Of a DNA stretch of 64,000 bases, positions 30,214 through 37,914 are shown in pieces. A program made the position numbers and the translations under genes. Position 1 is the stretch's first letter. Every line of letters starts with the position of its first letter. Origin of the DNA: Nesterenkonia alba DSM 19423 (lineage in GTDB: Bacteria; Actinomycetota; Actinomycetes; Actinomycetales; Micrococcaceae); assembly GCF_000421745.1 (NCBI RefSeq), contig NZ_ATXP01000004.1:155402-219401 (forward strand), written 5' to 3'. A model generated the notes under the pieces. It saw only the letters and a program-made list of their open reading frames with translations, had not been told where the DNA came from and ran no database searches.

Positions 30214-33129
30214 ATGAGCTCACCGGCCGAACGCTACGCACAATCCCGCCGGCGAGCCGCCGAGGCGAAGACCCGGCTTGGTGCCTTCCGCGCGGAACAG
30301 GCCTTCGAACTTGATCCCTTCCAGTTGGAGGCCTGCCGGCACCTCGAGGCCGGCAAAGCGGTCCTTGTGGCTGCTCCCACTGGAGCGGGGAAGACGATCG
30401 TGGGGGAGTTTGCCGTCTACTTGGCCCTGGCCACGGGCAAGAAGGCTTTCTACACCACACCCATTAAGGCGCTGAGTAATCAGAAGTACCAGGAACTGGT
30501 GGCCGACTACGGGTCCGAGCGGGTTGGGCTGCTGACTGGTGATACGTCGATTAACTCCGAAGCCGACGTCGTGGTGATGACCACTGAGGTCCTGCGCAAT
30601 ATGCTCTACCAGGATTCAGCGACTTTGCAGGATCTGGGCTTTGTGGTGATGGACGAGGTCCACTACCTTGCCGACCGGTTCCGGGGGGCGGTGTGGGAGG
30701 AAGTCATCATCCACCTGCCGGAACGGGTTCAGGTGGCAGCGCTTTCGGCCACGGTGTCCAATGCCGAGGAATTCGGCGATTGGCTCGACACGGTGCGTGG
30801 GGAGACCGCTGTGGTGGTCTCCGAGCACCGGCCGGTGCCGTTGTGGCAGCACATGATGGTCGATCACCGTCTCTTTGACCTCTTTGTCATCACCGAAGAG
30901 TCCAACACCGCACCGGAGTCCACTCAGGTCGTCAACCCGGAACTGCAGCGGCTGATCCAATACCAGCAGGCGCCTGAGTCGCGGCGTTCTGGCGGCCACC
31001 GCGGCCGGGGACGTGGGCGCCGCGGACCGCGCCGGCAGTTTGGCTCCAGTGGTAAAGATGTCTCGAGGTTGTCGGGTTCCCCGGTGGGGGCCCGGAGGTT
31101 GAGCCGGCCGAAGATGATCCGGACACTGGATCGTGAGGGTCTGCTGCCTTGTATTGCGTTTATCTTCTCGCGGGCCGGATGTGAGGCCGCCGTGGAGCAG
31201 TGCCTGCACCAGGGCATACAGCTCACCGATCGGCAGGAGGCCGCGGAGATCGCTTCCCGCGTGGAGGAGATGGGGTGGGAGCTGCCGGCTGAAGATCTCG
31301 CCGTGCTGGGTTTTGATAATTTCCGTGAGGCTCTCATTAATGGCGTGGCCGCTCACCACGCCGGGATGCTTCCGCCGTTTAAGGAGCTGGTGGAGAATCT
31401 CTTTGCCGAAGGGCTACTGAAGGTGGTGTTCGCTACCGAGACCTTGGCCCTGGGTATCAATATGCCGGCTCGAACGGTCGTGTTGGAGAAGCTCGACAAG
31501 TTCAATGGGGAAACCCACGTGGATATCACCCCGGGGGAGTACACCCAGCTGACCGGGCGAGCCGGTCGTCGGGGCATCGATGTCGAGGGTCACGCCGTGG
31601 TGGTGTGGCAGCCGGGTATGGATCCTCGTCAGGTCGCCGGTTTGGCTTCTAAGCGCACCTACCCGCTGAACTCCAGTTTCAGTCCCAGTTACAACATGGC
31701 GGTCAATCTCACGGCCCAGTTCGGACGCCGCCGGGCCCGCACCATTTTGGAGTCCAGCTTTGCCCAGTTCCAAGCGGATAAGTCGGTGGTCGGCTTGGCG
31801 CGGGATGTGGCGAAGCGGCAGTCCTCTCTGGAGGGTTATGAGCGGGCAATGCAGTGTCACCTCGGGGATTTCCGGCAGTACGCCGAGTTGCGTCGTCGGC
31901 TCGCCGAACGGCAGAAGGATCAGGCCAAGGCCCGTACTCGGCAACGACGTCGGGAAGTGGTCCGTGTGCTTGCGGCACTGGAGCCCGGCGACGTCGTTGA
32001 CGTTTCGGGGCGTCGCCGGATGGGCAGGTGCCTGGTGGTGCACTCGGCACCGGAACATGACCCCCGTCCGGCGGTGGTGACCGAGGATGGCAAGCTGCGC
32101 ACGCTGACGGTGGAAGACTTCAAACAGCCGCCGGAGGTGATTTCCTCGATTCGGTTGCCGCGTAAACCGCAGGTCAAAGTGCCGAAGATCCGGCGTGATT
32201 TGGCCAGTTCGATGCGCGCTGCACTGCACGACCGGGTTCCGCCCCGGAAGAACGCACCTAAGCCCGGGTTCGGGTTTGTGGAGCAGGAGACTGCCGAACC
32301 GGCTGAGGAGATAGAGCAACTGGAGTCTGCGCTGCGTCGGCACCCTTGCCATGCGTGCAGTGATCGGGAGGAGCACGCCCGGTGGGCTGAGCGATGGTGG
32401 GCGTTGCAGCGGGAGACCGACTCGCTCAAAGCCAAAATTGACCGGCGCACCGGCTCCATTGCCAAGACCTTTGACCGGGTGTGCGGTGTCTTATTTGAAC
32501 TGGGACATCTGCAGCCAGCGGATAACGAGCGGTTGCCGAATGCTGATCCGCTGCCGGAGGAGTTCCAGGCTGAGGAATTCATTGTCACCGAGCGGGGACA
32601 ACGGCTGCGGCGTATCTATGGCGAACGTGACCTGTTCACCGAGATGCTTGTGGACCGTGGAGCACTGGGGCGCTTGAGTGCCGTGGAGCTGGCGGCTTTT
32701 GTCACGGTGCTGGTGTATCAGGCCAAGCGCGAAGACGAAGGCGCGATGCCGCAGATGCCCACTAAGCCGCTGGCTCAGGCGGTGCGCGCTGCCTTGGAAG
32801 TTCACGCGGAGTTGGAGACCCTGGAGAAGCGCCACCACCTGGAACCCACCCAGGCCCCGGAGCTGGGTCTCGCCTTGCCGATGTACCACTGGGCCAGCGG
32901 GAAAAGTCTGCGTGCTGCGCTGGAGGATTCGTCCTTGGCGGCCGGTGATTTCGTCCGATGGGCCAAGCAGTGCATTGATGTGCTCGATCAGTTGAGTACC
33001 GTACCGACGGTGTCGGCGAAACTCAGTTCCCGCTGCCAGGAGGCGGTGGATCTCATTGCTCGGGGAGTGGTGGCCTACTCCTCGGTGGCCTACACCTCAA
33101 TGGAAGAGGATTTCGATTCAGATGACTAA
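30214..33129 (+). CDS. Ski2/Mtr4-like DEVH-box RNA helicase (HelY family)
   Basis: Large superfamily 2 helicase of the Ski2-like type found in actinobacteria, presumed to unwind RNA. The 971 residues show Walker A APTGAGKT, TPIKALSNQKYQEL, the DEVH box in VVMDEVHYLADRF, ALSATVSN (motif III), and the C-terminal RecA domain with EKLDKFNGETH and QLTGRAGRRGIDVEGH (motif VI). A basic RGRGRRGPRR insertion lies between the lobes. The C-terminal third carries CHACSDREEH and the helical region of this family. ATG 30214 has GAGG five bases before it and is preferred to GTG 30187. The stop overlaps the next start by eight bases. Confidence 0.9.
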   Translation: MSSPAERYAQSRRRAAEAKTRLGAFRAEQAFELDPFQLEACRHLEAGKAVLVAAPTGAGKTIVGEFAVYLALATGKKAFYTTPIKALSNQKYQELVADYGSERVGLLTGDTSINSEADVVVMTTEVLRNMLYQDSATLQDLGFVVMDEVHYLADRFRGAVWEEVIIHLPERVQVAALSATVSNAEEFGDWLDTVRGETAVVVSEHRPVPLWQHMMVDHRLFDLFVITEESNTAPESTQVVNPELQRLIQYQQAPESRRSGGHRGRGRGRRGPRRQFGSSGKDVSRLSGSPVGARRLSRPKMIRTLDREGLLPCIAFIFSRAGCEAAVEQCLHQGIQLTDRQEAAEIASRVEEMGWELPAEDLAVLGFDNFREALINGVAAHHAGMLPPFKELVENLFAEGLLKVVFATETLALGINMPARTVVLEKLDKFNGETHVDITPGEYTQLTGRAGRRGIDVEGHAVVVWQPGMDPRQVAGLASKRTYPLNSSFSPSYNMAVNLTAQFGRRRARTILESSFAQFQADKSVVGLARDVAKRQSSLEGYERAMQCHLGDFRQYAELRRRLAERQKDQAKARTRQRRREVVRVLAALEPGDVVDVSGRRRMGRCLVVHSAPEHDPRPAVVTEDGKLRTLTVEDFKQPPEVISSIRLPRKPQVKVPKIRRDLASSMRAALHDRVPPRKNAPKPGFGFVEQETAEPAEEIEQLESALRRHPCHACSDREEHARWAERWWALQRETDSLKAKIDRRTGSIAKTFDRVCGVLFELGHLQPADNERLPNADPLPEEFQAEEFIVTERGQRLRRIYGERDLFTEMLVDRGALGRLSAVELAAFVTVLVYQAKREDEGAMPQMPTKPLAQAVRAALEVHAELETLEKRHHLEPTQAPELGLALPMYHWASGKSLRAALEDSSLAAGDFVRWAKQCIDVLDQLSTVPTVSAKLSSRCQEAVDLIARGVVAYSSVAYTSMEEDFDSDD

Positions 33130-34342
33130 GCCCGTCCGACGTCCTGCCGAAGATCCCCGTGTGTTGTTCAATGGCACGATCCACTCCACGGCGGAACCTT
33201 ACGCTGAGGCGATGGTGGTGGAGAACGACCAGATCGCCTGGTTGGGTTCGGATGAGACGGCCGCCCGTCTGCAGGAGGATCGGATGGCGGTTCACGACCT
33301 GCAGGGGGCTTTGGTCACTCCACCTTTCGTGGGGTGGATCACTGAGGACGCGGTCGACGACGTCGGCAGCGCAGTTGGTCTCACCGAGCGGTTGGATGCC
33401 GCGGCGGCTAGCGGCTATGGAACGGTCCGGCTTGAGGTCCGTTTTGCCGCCGAGGCTATGCACACCGAGGACGTGGCACCGGAGTCGTTGATGGTTGCCT
33501 GCTACCGCAGGGGTCGGGACCACCCGGTTGATGTGTACCCGGTGGTGAGTCTGCAGGGCATCACTGATCCGGCTGGGGCTGAGGGCCTGAAGCCGCTGAA
33601 CATTCTGTTGTCGTTGCTCAGTGACGAGGCCGCCTTGTGGGAGGAGAGTGCCCCGGGCCGGCCCGTTGCTGTGGGGCTGAAGTACACCGAGGTGGCTGGC
33701 AATCTCATTGGGGTGCGCACCTGGATGGCGGAGGAGTCTCGTCAGCTGCTGCTCGATGTCAGTGATGCGGATCCGGCGGCGGTGGTCGAGGATATCGTGG
33801 CCACAGGGGAGCAGTTGCGCCAGTTGCGGCTGAGTCCGGGCCCTGCGACACCGACCGTGTTGATGAACTTTGATTCTGCTGACCGGGGGCACTGGGAGGC
33901 GTTGTTGAACACCGGTGTTCATGTGGTGGCTCGGCGCCAGGTTCATATGGCGACTGCGCTGAGCGTGGGGGTGCCCGTCTCTGTTGCTCCTGTGGAGGGG
34001 GAGAACCCTTGGGGGTTGGTGTCAGCCCATGCGCAGGCTGCTGAGGATGCGGTATCTGTACGGGCGGCGTTCAACGCTCAGAGCCGGGGGGCGTTCCGCT
34101 CTCTGCCGGAACGGCAGAGTCCGGGTGGGCAGCTGAACCCTGGTGGCTCTGCTGCGTATGTTGTTTGGGAGGCGGATGCTCTGGGGGTGCAGTCGCCGAA
34201 TGAGACGGTTGCGGCCTGGAGCACGGATACTCGGGCGCGCACGCCTTTGCTGCCGTACTTGGAGGGTGATGATCTGCCCCGCTGGAAGATGACTGCTTTG
34301 GCAGGTGTGGAGTGGGCGGCGTCGTCGGCTGTGGCCGAGTAA
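33122..34342 (+). CDS. Amidohydrolase-like protein lacking the HxH metal motif
   Basis: A 406-residue protein with the two-lobed amidohydrolase layout. An N-terminal beta-sandwich part (VLFNGTIHSTAEPYAEAMVVENDQIAWLG) leads to the end of strand 1 of the barrel, and SAHAQAAEDAVSVRAAFNAQSRGAFRSL lies near the C-terminus. Where active relatives have a GFVDAHVH-type metal motif, this protein reads LVTPPFVGWITEDAV, so both His ligands are missing. It is therefore probably not a metal-dependent hydrolase, or has another role. ATG 33122 overlaps the helicase stop, implying coupling, and the mannosyltransferase gene starts 10 bases downstream. Confidence 0.75.
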   Translation: MTKPVRRPAEDPRVLFNGTIHSTAEPYAEAMVVENDQIAWLGSDETAARLQEDRMAVHDLQGALVTPPFVGWITEDAVDDVGSAVGLTERLDAAAASGYGTVRLEVRFAAEAMHTEDVAPESLMVACYRRGRDHPVDVYPVVSLQGITDPAGAEGLKPLNILLSLLSDEAALWEESAPGRPVAVGLKYTEVAGNLIGVRTWMAEESRQLLLDVSDADPAAVVEDIVATGEQLRQLRLSPGPATPTVLMNFDSADRGHWEALLNTGVHVVARRQVHMATALSVGVPVSVAPVEGENPWGLVSAHAQAAEDAVSVRAAFNAQSRGAFRSLPERQSPGGQLNPGGSAAYVVWEADALGVQSPNETVAAWSTDTRARTPLLPYLEGDDLPRWKMTALAGVEWAASSAVAE

Positions 34343-34352
34343 CGTGGTGTCC

Positions 34353-35093
34353 ATGAAGATCCTCACGGTCATTCCCACTTATAACGAGATTGATGCCCTG
34401 CCCACCACGATGGACCGGTTGCGCGCTGCAGTTCCGGAGTCTGATGTGCTGGTGGTTGATGATGGCAGCCCTGATGGCACCGGGGAGTTGGCTGAGGAGA
34501 TGGCTGCTGCTGATGAGCAGATTCACGTGATCCACCGGCCTATTAAGGATGGTTTGGGGGGTGCCTATATTGCTGGGTTCAAGTGGGGCCTGCGCCGGGA
34601 TTACGACGTTTTCGTGGAGCTGGATGCTGATGGCTCGCATCAGCCCGAGCAGTTGCCTGATTTGTTGGCCAAGATCGATGAGGCGGATTTGGTCATTGGT
34701 TCGCGCTGGGTTCCGGGGGGTTCTGTAGTGAACTGGCCGTTACGCCGAGAGCTCATCTCACGTGGGGGGAGCTTGTATTCCCGGACCATGCTGGGGTTGA
34801 AAGTGCGGGATATTACCGCCGGTTTCCGGGTGTTCCGCCGTTCCACGCTGGAGGATATTGATCTGAACTCTATTGAGTCTGTGGGGTATGGCTTTCAGGT
34901 GGATATGACGTTCCGGGTGGCGTTGCAGGGCAAGGTCATCACTGAGGTGCCGATCACGTTTGTGGAGCGGACCTTGGGGGAGTCGAAGATGAACTCTGGG
35001 ATTGTTGTGGAAGCGGTGACGAATGTGACCAAGTGGGGCCTGGGTGCACGCGCAAGGGCCCTGGCCACTAAGGCCAGGGCCCTCACACAGTAA
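34353..35093 (+). CDS. ppm1: Polyprenol-phosphate mannosyltransferase (Ppm1/DPM1-type GT2)
   Basis: Transfers mannose from GDP-mannose to polyprenyl phosphate at the membrane, supplying mannose for lipoglycans and glycoproteins. The 246 residues begin MKILTVIPTYNE, with the nucleotide-binding VVDDGSPDGTGELA, the DxD metal site in ELDADGSHQPEQLP, and VIGSRWVPGGSVVNWPLRRELISRGGSLYSRTML. It lacks the fused Lnt domain of Mycobacterium Ppm1 and no lnt gene is adjacent. The pairing with rbpA next door is conserved in actinobacteria. The last codons form a strong inverted repeat. Confidence 0.93.
   Translation: MKILTVIPTYNEIDALPTTMDRLRAAVPESDVLVVDDGSPDGTGELAEEMAAADEQIHVIHRPIKDGLGGAYIAGFKWGLRRDYDVFVELDADGSHQPEQLPDLLAKIDEADLVIGSRWVPGGSVVNWPLRRELISRGGSLYSRTMLGLKVRDITAGFRVFRRSTLEDIDLNSIESVGYGFQVDMTFRVALQGKVITEVPITFVERTLGESKMNSGIVVEAVTNVTKWGLGARARALATKARALTQ
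35055..35083. terminator. GC-rich hairpin at the end of ppm1
   Basis: A 12-base stem with arm AGGGCCCTGGCC (35055-35066) and its inverse (35072-35083) around ACTAA, inside the last codons of ppm1. It lies between the convergent ppm1 and rbpA genes and could stop transcription from both sides, although no T-tract follows. Confidence 0.6.
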
Positions 35094-35102
35094 CGGAGTG
35101 GG

Positions 35103-35444
35103 TTAGACCTTCTCGCCGCGGCGCTCCCGCAGGATTTTCAGCCGGTCTTGGAGAATTTCTTCGAGTTCTTCCACGGAGCGGCGTTCCAGGAGCATGTCCC
35201 AGTGGGTACGTGCCGGCTTTTCCGGCTCTTCTTCGGGTTTTTCCCCTTCGGCGAGGACGCCGACTTTTCCGCTGGGTGCCGTCCAGGTGGGGGGCACTTC
35301 GGCGTCGGAGGCGAAGGTGACGGTGATTTTCTCACCGTCTTCGCAGACGTACTCGACGTCTTGCCGGGGGGCGGGTTCGACACCCTGCTCAGTTTCCATG
35401 GACTGGGCGCCCAGGCGCATGCCGCGCAGACTGCGATCGCTCAT
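35103..35444 (-). CDS. rbpA: RNA polymerase-binding protein RbpA
   Basis: Actinobacterial activator that binds the sigma factor and promoter DNA and stabilises the open complex; linked to rifampicin tolerance. The 113 residues start MSDRSLRGMRLGAQSMETEQG (the core/basic-linker region), then YVCEDGEKITVTFASDAEVPPTW, and end with the sigma-binding helix THWDMLLERRSVEELEEILQDRL. Only one Cys is present, so the zinc site of the Streptomyces form is missing. GGAGG precedes the ATG. A SigR/SigH-type promoter candidate lies upstream, matching known SigR control of rbpA in Streptomyces. Confidence 0.95.
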   Translation of the reverse strand: MSDRSLRGMRLGAQSMETEQGVEPAPRQDVEYVCEDGEKITVTFASDAEVPPTWTAPSGKVGVLAEGEKPEEEPEKPARTHWDMLLERRSVEELEEILQDRLKILRERRGEKV

Positions 35445-35489
35445 CGTGTTTCCTCCAACGTGTCGGCGGTAGGTCGTATCCCGTTGTTC

Positions 35490-35516
35490 AACAGTTCAGC
35501 CGCTACTGGTTATTCC
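35490..35516 (-). promoter_or_regulatory. SigR/SigH-type promoter candidate upstream of rbpA
   Basis: On the minus strand GGAAT, 19 bases, then GTT, close to the GGGAAT-N18-GTT form of redox-stress sigma promoters. It overlaps the end of the SPFH gene and would give an rbpA leader of about 40 bases. Confidence 0.45.
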
Positions 35517-36903
35517 GTGGGGGTTGTTGCCCGTAGCCTTGCTGACCCTGCTGGTCGGGGGTGTCGGGCTGCTGGCGTTCCCAGCTCGGGGTTTGTCCGA
35601 TGGCCTGCTGTGCCGACTGGGAGGGTGCGCTGTAGTCGCGCTGTTGTGGTTGTTCACCCTGGGGTGCCTGGGGTGTTTCCAGGCTGGGGTCGGCCTCGGG
35701 TGGGGCGCTTTCGGCCACTCGCTTGAGCGCTTCAGCTGAGTCTTCCTGCAGGCCGCTTACGGAACTACCGGCGGCTTGAGGGTTGCCGTGCTCGGCGCGA
35801 CGGGCTTCCTCTTCGAGCTCTTCGGAGCTGACGTAGTGGGGGTTGTCGTCGGTGATGGAGGTCGTCCGGGCGGATTCAGCCAGGTCAGCGATGGCGTCGG
35901 AGATGGCCGGTTTGCCTTTGCGTTCTTTGGCTTCGGCTTCTTTCTCTTTGCGGCGCTGCCGGAGACGTTCCAGGCGAGCTTGGCGTTCTTTTTCTCGGTC
36001 TTCCCAGGAGCGGCCGTCTGCGCCGTCTGTCGTCTCACCGGAGAAGGCACCGGAGAGGCTCTTGAGGGCTTCGCCGAATTCTCCGGGGATGACCCACATG
36101 GTGTTGGAGTCGGATTTGGCGATTTCCGGCAGGGTCTGCAGATACTGGTAGGAGAGCAGCTCCGGGCCGGGCTCGGAGTCGTGCACGGCGTTGAAGACGG
36201 TCTCGATGGCCTGGGCTTCAGCGTTGGCTGCCAGGATGCGGGACTGTGCTTCACCTTCGGCCTGCAAGATGGCTGCTTGACGCTCACCTTCGGCGGTGAG
36301 GATGGCCGATTGCTTGGAGCCTTCGGCGGTGAGGATGGCGGCACGGCGGTCCCGCTCGGCGCGCATCTGCTTCTCCATGGAGTCTTGGATGCTGTGCGGC
36401 GGGTCGATGGCCTTCAGCTCAACGCGGGCCACGCGGATTCCCCAGCGTCCGGTGACTTTGTCGAGTTCGCCGCGGAGCATGGAGTTGATTTGGTCCCGAG
36501 AGGTCAGGGCCTCTTCCAGGTTCATTCCACCGACGACGTTACGCAGGGTGGTGGTGGTCAGCTGTTCAACGGCGACGATGTAGTTCTGGATTTCGTAGGT
36601 CGCAGCTTTGGGGTCGGTGATCTGGAAGTAGACCACGGTGTCGATGGAGACGACGAGGTTGTCTTCAGTGATGACCGGCTGCGGGGGGAAGCTGACGACC
36701 TGCTCGCGCATGTCGAGCAGGGGGAGTAGGCGATCAATGAAGGGGACGAGCAGGGTGAGTCCGGGGCCTTGGGTGCGCTGGTACTTCCCGAGTCGTTCGA
36801 TGATGCCGGCGCGGGCCTGCGGGATGATCCGTACCGCTTGGGCCAGGATCACCACCACAAAGATGACCAGCGCCAGGAGTACGACGATGAGTACGAATTC
36901 CAT
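35503..36903 (-). CDS. SPFH/Band 7 (stomatin-like) membrane protein
   Basis: Membrane scaffold of the stomatin/QmcA type, expected to form ring-like assemblies in membrane microdomains. The 466 residues begin with a membrane anchor (FVLIVVLLALVIFVVVILAQAV). The SPFH core follows (IIPQARAGIIERLGKYQRTQGPGLTLLVPFID and LRNVVGGMNLEEALTSRDQIN), then a heptad-rich coiled coil (ILTAEGSKQSAILTAEGERQ and repeats). The last ~170 residues are a charged, then Gln/Pro-rich disordered tail. It lies 36 bases downstream of the NfeD gene, the usual partner family. Confidence 0.92.
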   Translation of the reverse strand: MEFVLIVVLLALVIFVVVILAQAVRIIPQARAGIIERLGKYQRTQGPGLTLLVPFIDRLLPLLDMREQVVSFPPQPVITEDNLVVSIDTVVYFQITDPKAATYEIQNYIVAVEQLTTTTLRNVVGGMNLEEALTSRDQINSMLRGELDKVTGRWGIRVARVELKAIDPPHSIQDSMEKQMRAERDRRAAILTAEGSKQSAILTAEGERQAAILQAEGEAQSRILAANAEAQAIETVFNAVHDSEPGPELLSYQYLQTLPEIAKSDSNTMWVIPGEFGEALKSLSGAFSGETTDGADGRSWEDREKERQARLERLRQRRKEKEAEAKERKGKPAISDAIADLAESARTTSITDDNPHYVSSEELEEEARRAEHGNPQAAGSSVSGLQEDSAEALKRVAESAPPEADPSLETPQAPQGEQPQQRDYSAPSQSAQQAIGQTPSWERQQPDTPDQQGQQGYGQQPPRNNQ

Positions 36904-36939
36904 GGTGTCCGTTCCTGTCGCGTGTTGTTATCGGGTGGG

Positions 36940-37425
36940 TCAGGCTTGTCGTGTCTGTGGATCGTTCCATTCGATACTGGGTGCTGGCTTGAGGTAGACG
37001 ATGGCACCGTCAATGGATTCGACAACAGCGTGGGTTCCGGCTTCGATGGTGTAGTTTCCGGCGGCCCGCGCACTCCAGGTGTCTCCGTCGACTTCGGCCA
37101 GGCCTTCGGTCGCGGTAACAGTTTCGATGGCCTGCGCTTCGGTCCCGGTGAGGCGATCCACGTTGGTCAGCTGGTCTTCGGGGCCCTTCTTGAGGTGTTT
37201 GAGCGCGATAGGGCGGACCGCGCCGATCATCAGGAGGGCGACGACGCAGCCGATGATGATTTGCAGCCACCAGGCTCCGCCGGCGAGGGCGACGGTCATC
37301 GCAGCCACAGATCCGGCCGCCAACATAATGAACAGCAGGTCCAGGCTGAAGACCTCGAGGACCAGCAGGATGAAGGCCAGGGAGAGCCATGCGGCCCAGA
37401 GGTTCTCGCCGAACCATTCGATCAT
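36940..37425 (-). CDS. NfeD family membrane protein
   Basis: Short NfeD-type protein that usually works with SPFH proteins. The 161 residues have two or three membrane segments (AAWLSLAFILLVLEVFSLDLLFIMLAAGSVAAMTVAL and WWLQIIIGCVVALLMIGAV), then an OB-fold-like domain (LTGTEAQAIETVTATEGLAEVDGDTWSARAAG). No ClpP-type protease domain is fused, so it is the short class. ATG 37425 has AAGGAGG six bases upstream. It is the first gene of the NfeD-SPFH pair and begins just left of the repeat/dif region. Confidence 0.9.
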   Translation of the reverse strand: MIEWFGENLWAAWLSLAFILLVLEVFSLDLLFIMLAAGSVAAMTVALAGGAWWLQIIIGCVVALLMIGAVRPIALKHLKKGPEDQLTNVDRLTGTEAQAIETVTATEGLAEVDGDTWSARAAGNYTIEAGTHAVVESIDGAIVYLKPAPSIEWNDPQTRQA

Positions 37426-37547
37426 TGCTGGCCTCCTTACGTGTCCTGGAGTGTGTCTACCTTCACGCTCCACCCTATCGACCCGGCCTGACACAGTCGA
37501 CCGTCCCCGTCAGACCTGTGGAAAATACGACGAGGTACGGGGATGAT

Positions 37548-37623
37548 CGGACAAGCTGTGGTGACGAGGCCGCGGCGCAACCACGCTCTGTAACGACCCG
37601 CAGGGCTCATATCCTCTTGTCCG
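37548..37623. repeat. 76-bp terminus repeat, copy 1
   Basis: Begins CGGACAAG and ends with its inverse CTTGTCCG. Identical to copy 3 over all 76 bases. The left end with its flank, TGATCGGACAA, matches the inverted XerC arm of the dif-like site at 10 of 11 positions. Confidence 0.9.
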
Positions 37624-37663
37624 TGGTGAGTACTTGAGGACTGAACGGTGGCGCGCAGATGAT

Positions 37664-37739
37664 CGGACAAGCTATACCTCGTAGGCCTCGGCAGAGATAG
37701 ACCTTGTAACGACCCACAGGCCCCAAACCCTCTTGTCTG
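37664..37739. repeat. 76-bp terminus repeat, copy 2 (diverged)
   Basis: Aligns without gaps to copies 1 and 3 with 52 of 76 bases identical. The terminal inverted sequences, an internal TGTAACGACCC block and CCTCTTGTC near the right end are the best conserved. The right end is CTTGTCTG. Confidence 0.85.
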
Positions 37740-37776
37740 TAGTAGTGAATGGAGACCTGTTGGTGCAGGAGATTAT

Positions 37777-37852
37777 CGGACAAGCTGTGGTGACGAGGCC
37801 GCGGCGCAACCACGCTCTGTAACGACCCGCAGGGCTCATATCCTCTTGTCCG
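37777..37852. repeat. 76-bp terminus repeat, copy 3, running into dif
   Basis: Identical to copy 1. Its termini extend to a perfect 14-base inverted pair, GATTATCGGACAAG (37771-37784) and CTTGTCCGATAATC (37845-37858). The right member contains the XerC arm of the dif-like site. Confidence 0.9.
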
Positions 37853-37873
37853 ATAATCTACATTATGTCAACT
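37846..37873 (+). other. dif: Chromosome dimer resolution site dif
   Basis: A 28-base XerC/XerD core: left (XerC) arm TTGTCCGATAA, six-base centre TCTACA, right (XerD) arm TTATGTCAACT. The XerD arm matches 9 of 11 bases of E. coli dif, and the inner parts of both arms (ATAA/TTAT) have the expected symmetry. Actinobacterial dif sites share this form. It marks the probable terminus where XerCD and FtsK resolve chromosome dimers. Confidence 0.85.
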
Positions 37874-37902
37874 TAGCGAGATCAGGGTATGCCTTGTCCT
37901 AC

Positions 37903-37908
37903 TACCCT
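37903..37908 (+). promoter_or_regulatory. -10 box of the DUF3054 gene (leaderless)
   Basis: TACCCT, then six bases (GGTGCT), then ATG 37915. No Shine-Dalgarno is present. Confidence 0.55.
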
Positions 37909-37914
37909 GGTGCT

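Larger units (their letters stand above)
37426..37914. other. Non-coding replication-terminus region
   Basis: About 490 bases without a credible gene between the NfeD and DUF3054 genes. It contains three 76-base repeat units and the 28-base dif-like sequence, then the DUF3054 promoter. Short minus-strand open frames pass through the repeats, but they change frame from copy to copy because the spacings (116 and 113 bases) are not multiples of three. Confidence 0.7.

Noticed and set aside
37437..37813. Short minus-strand frames through the terminus repeats giving similar peptides (GRYRAWLRRGL and GRYKVYLCRGL) in copies 1 and 2
   Set aside because: The peptides look alike and some changes are conservative, but the frame shifts between copies (periods 116 and 113), no ribosome binding sites precede them, and the best-conserved parts are the inverted ends and a nucleotide block, which fits DNA or RNA function better than protein.
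37548..37852. CRISPR array
   Set aside because: Only three units, 76 bases long with large terminal inverted repeats, spacers of 40 and 37 bases that resemble each other, and no cas genes.
37548..37852. Classical MITE or insertion sequence remnants
   Set aside because: Terminal inverted repeats exist, but they are parts of the XerC arm, no target duplications are visible at each copy, and the array abuts dif; tandem arrangement is not typical of MITEs.
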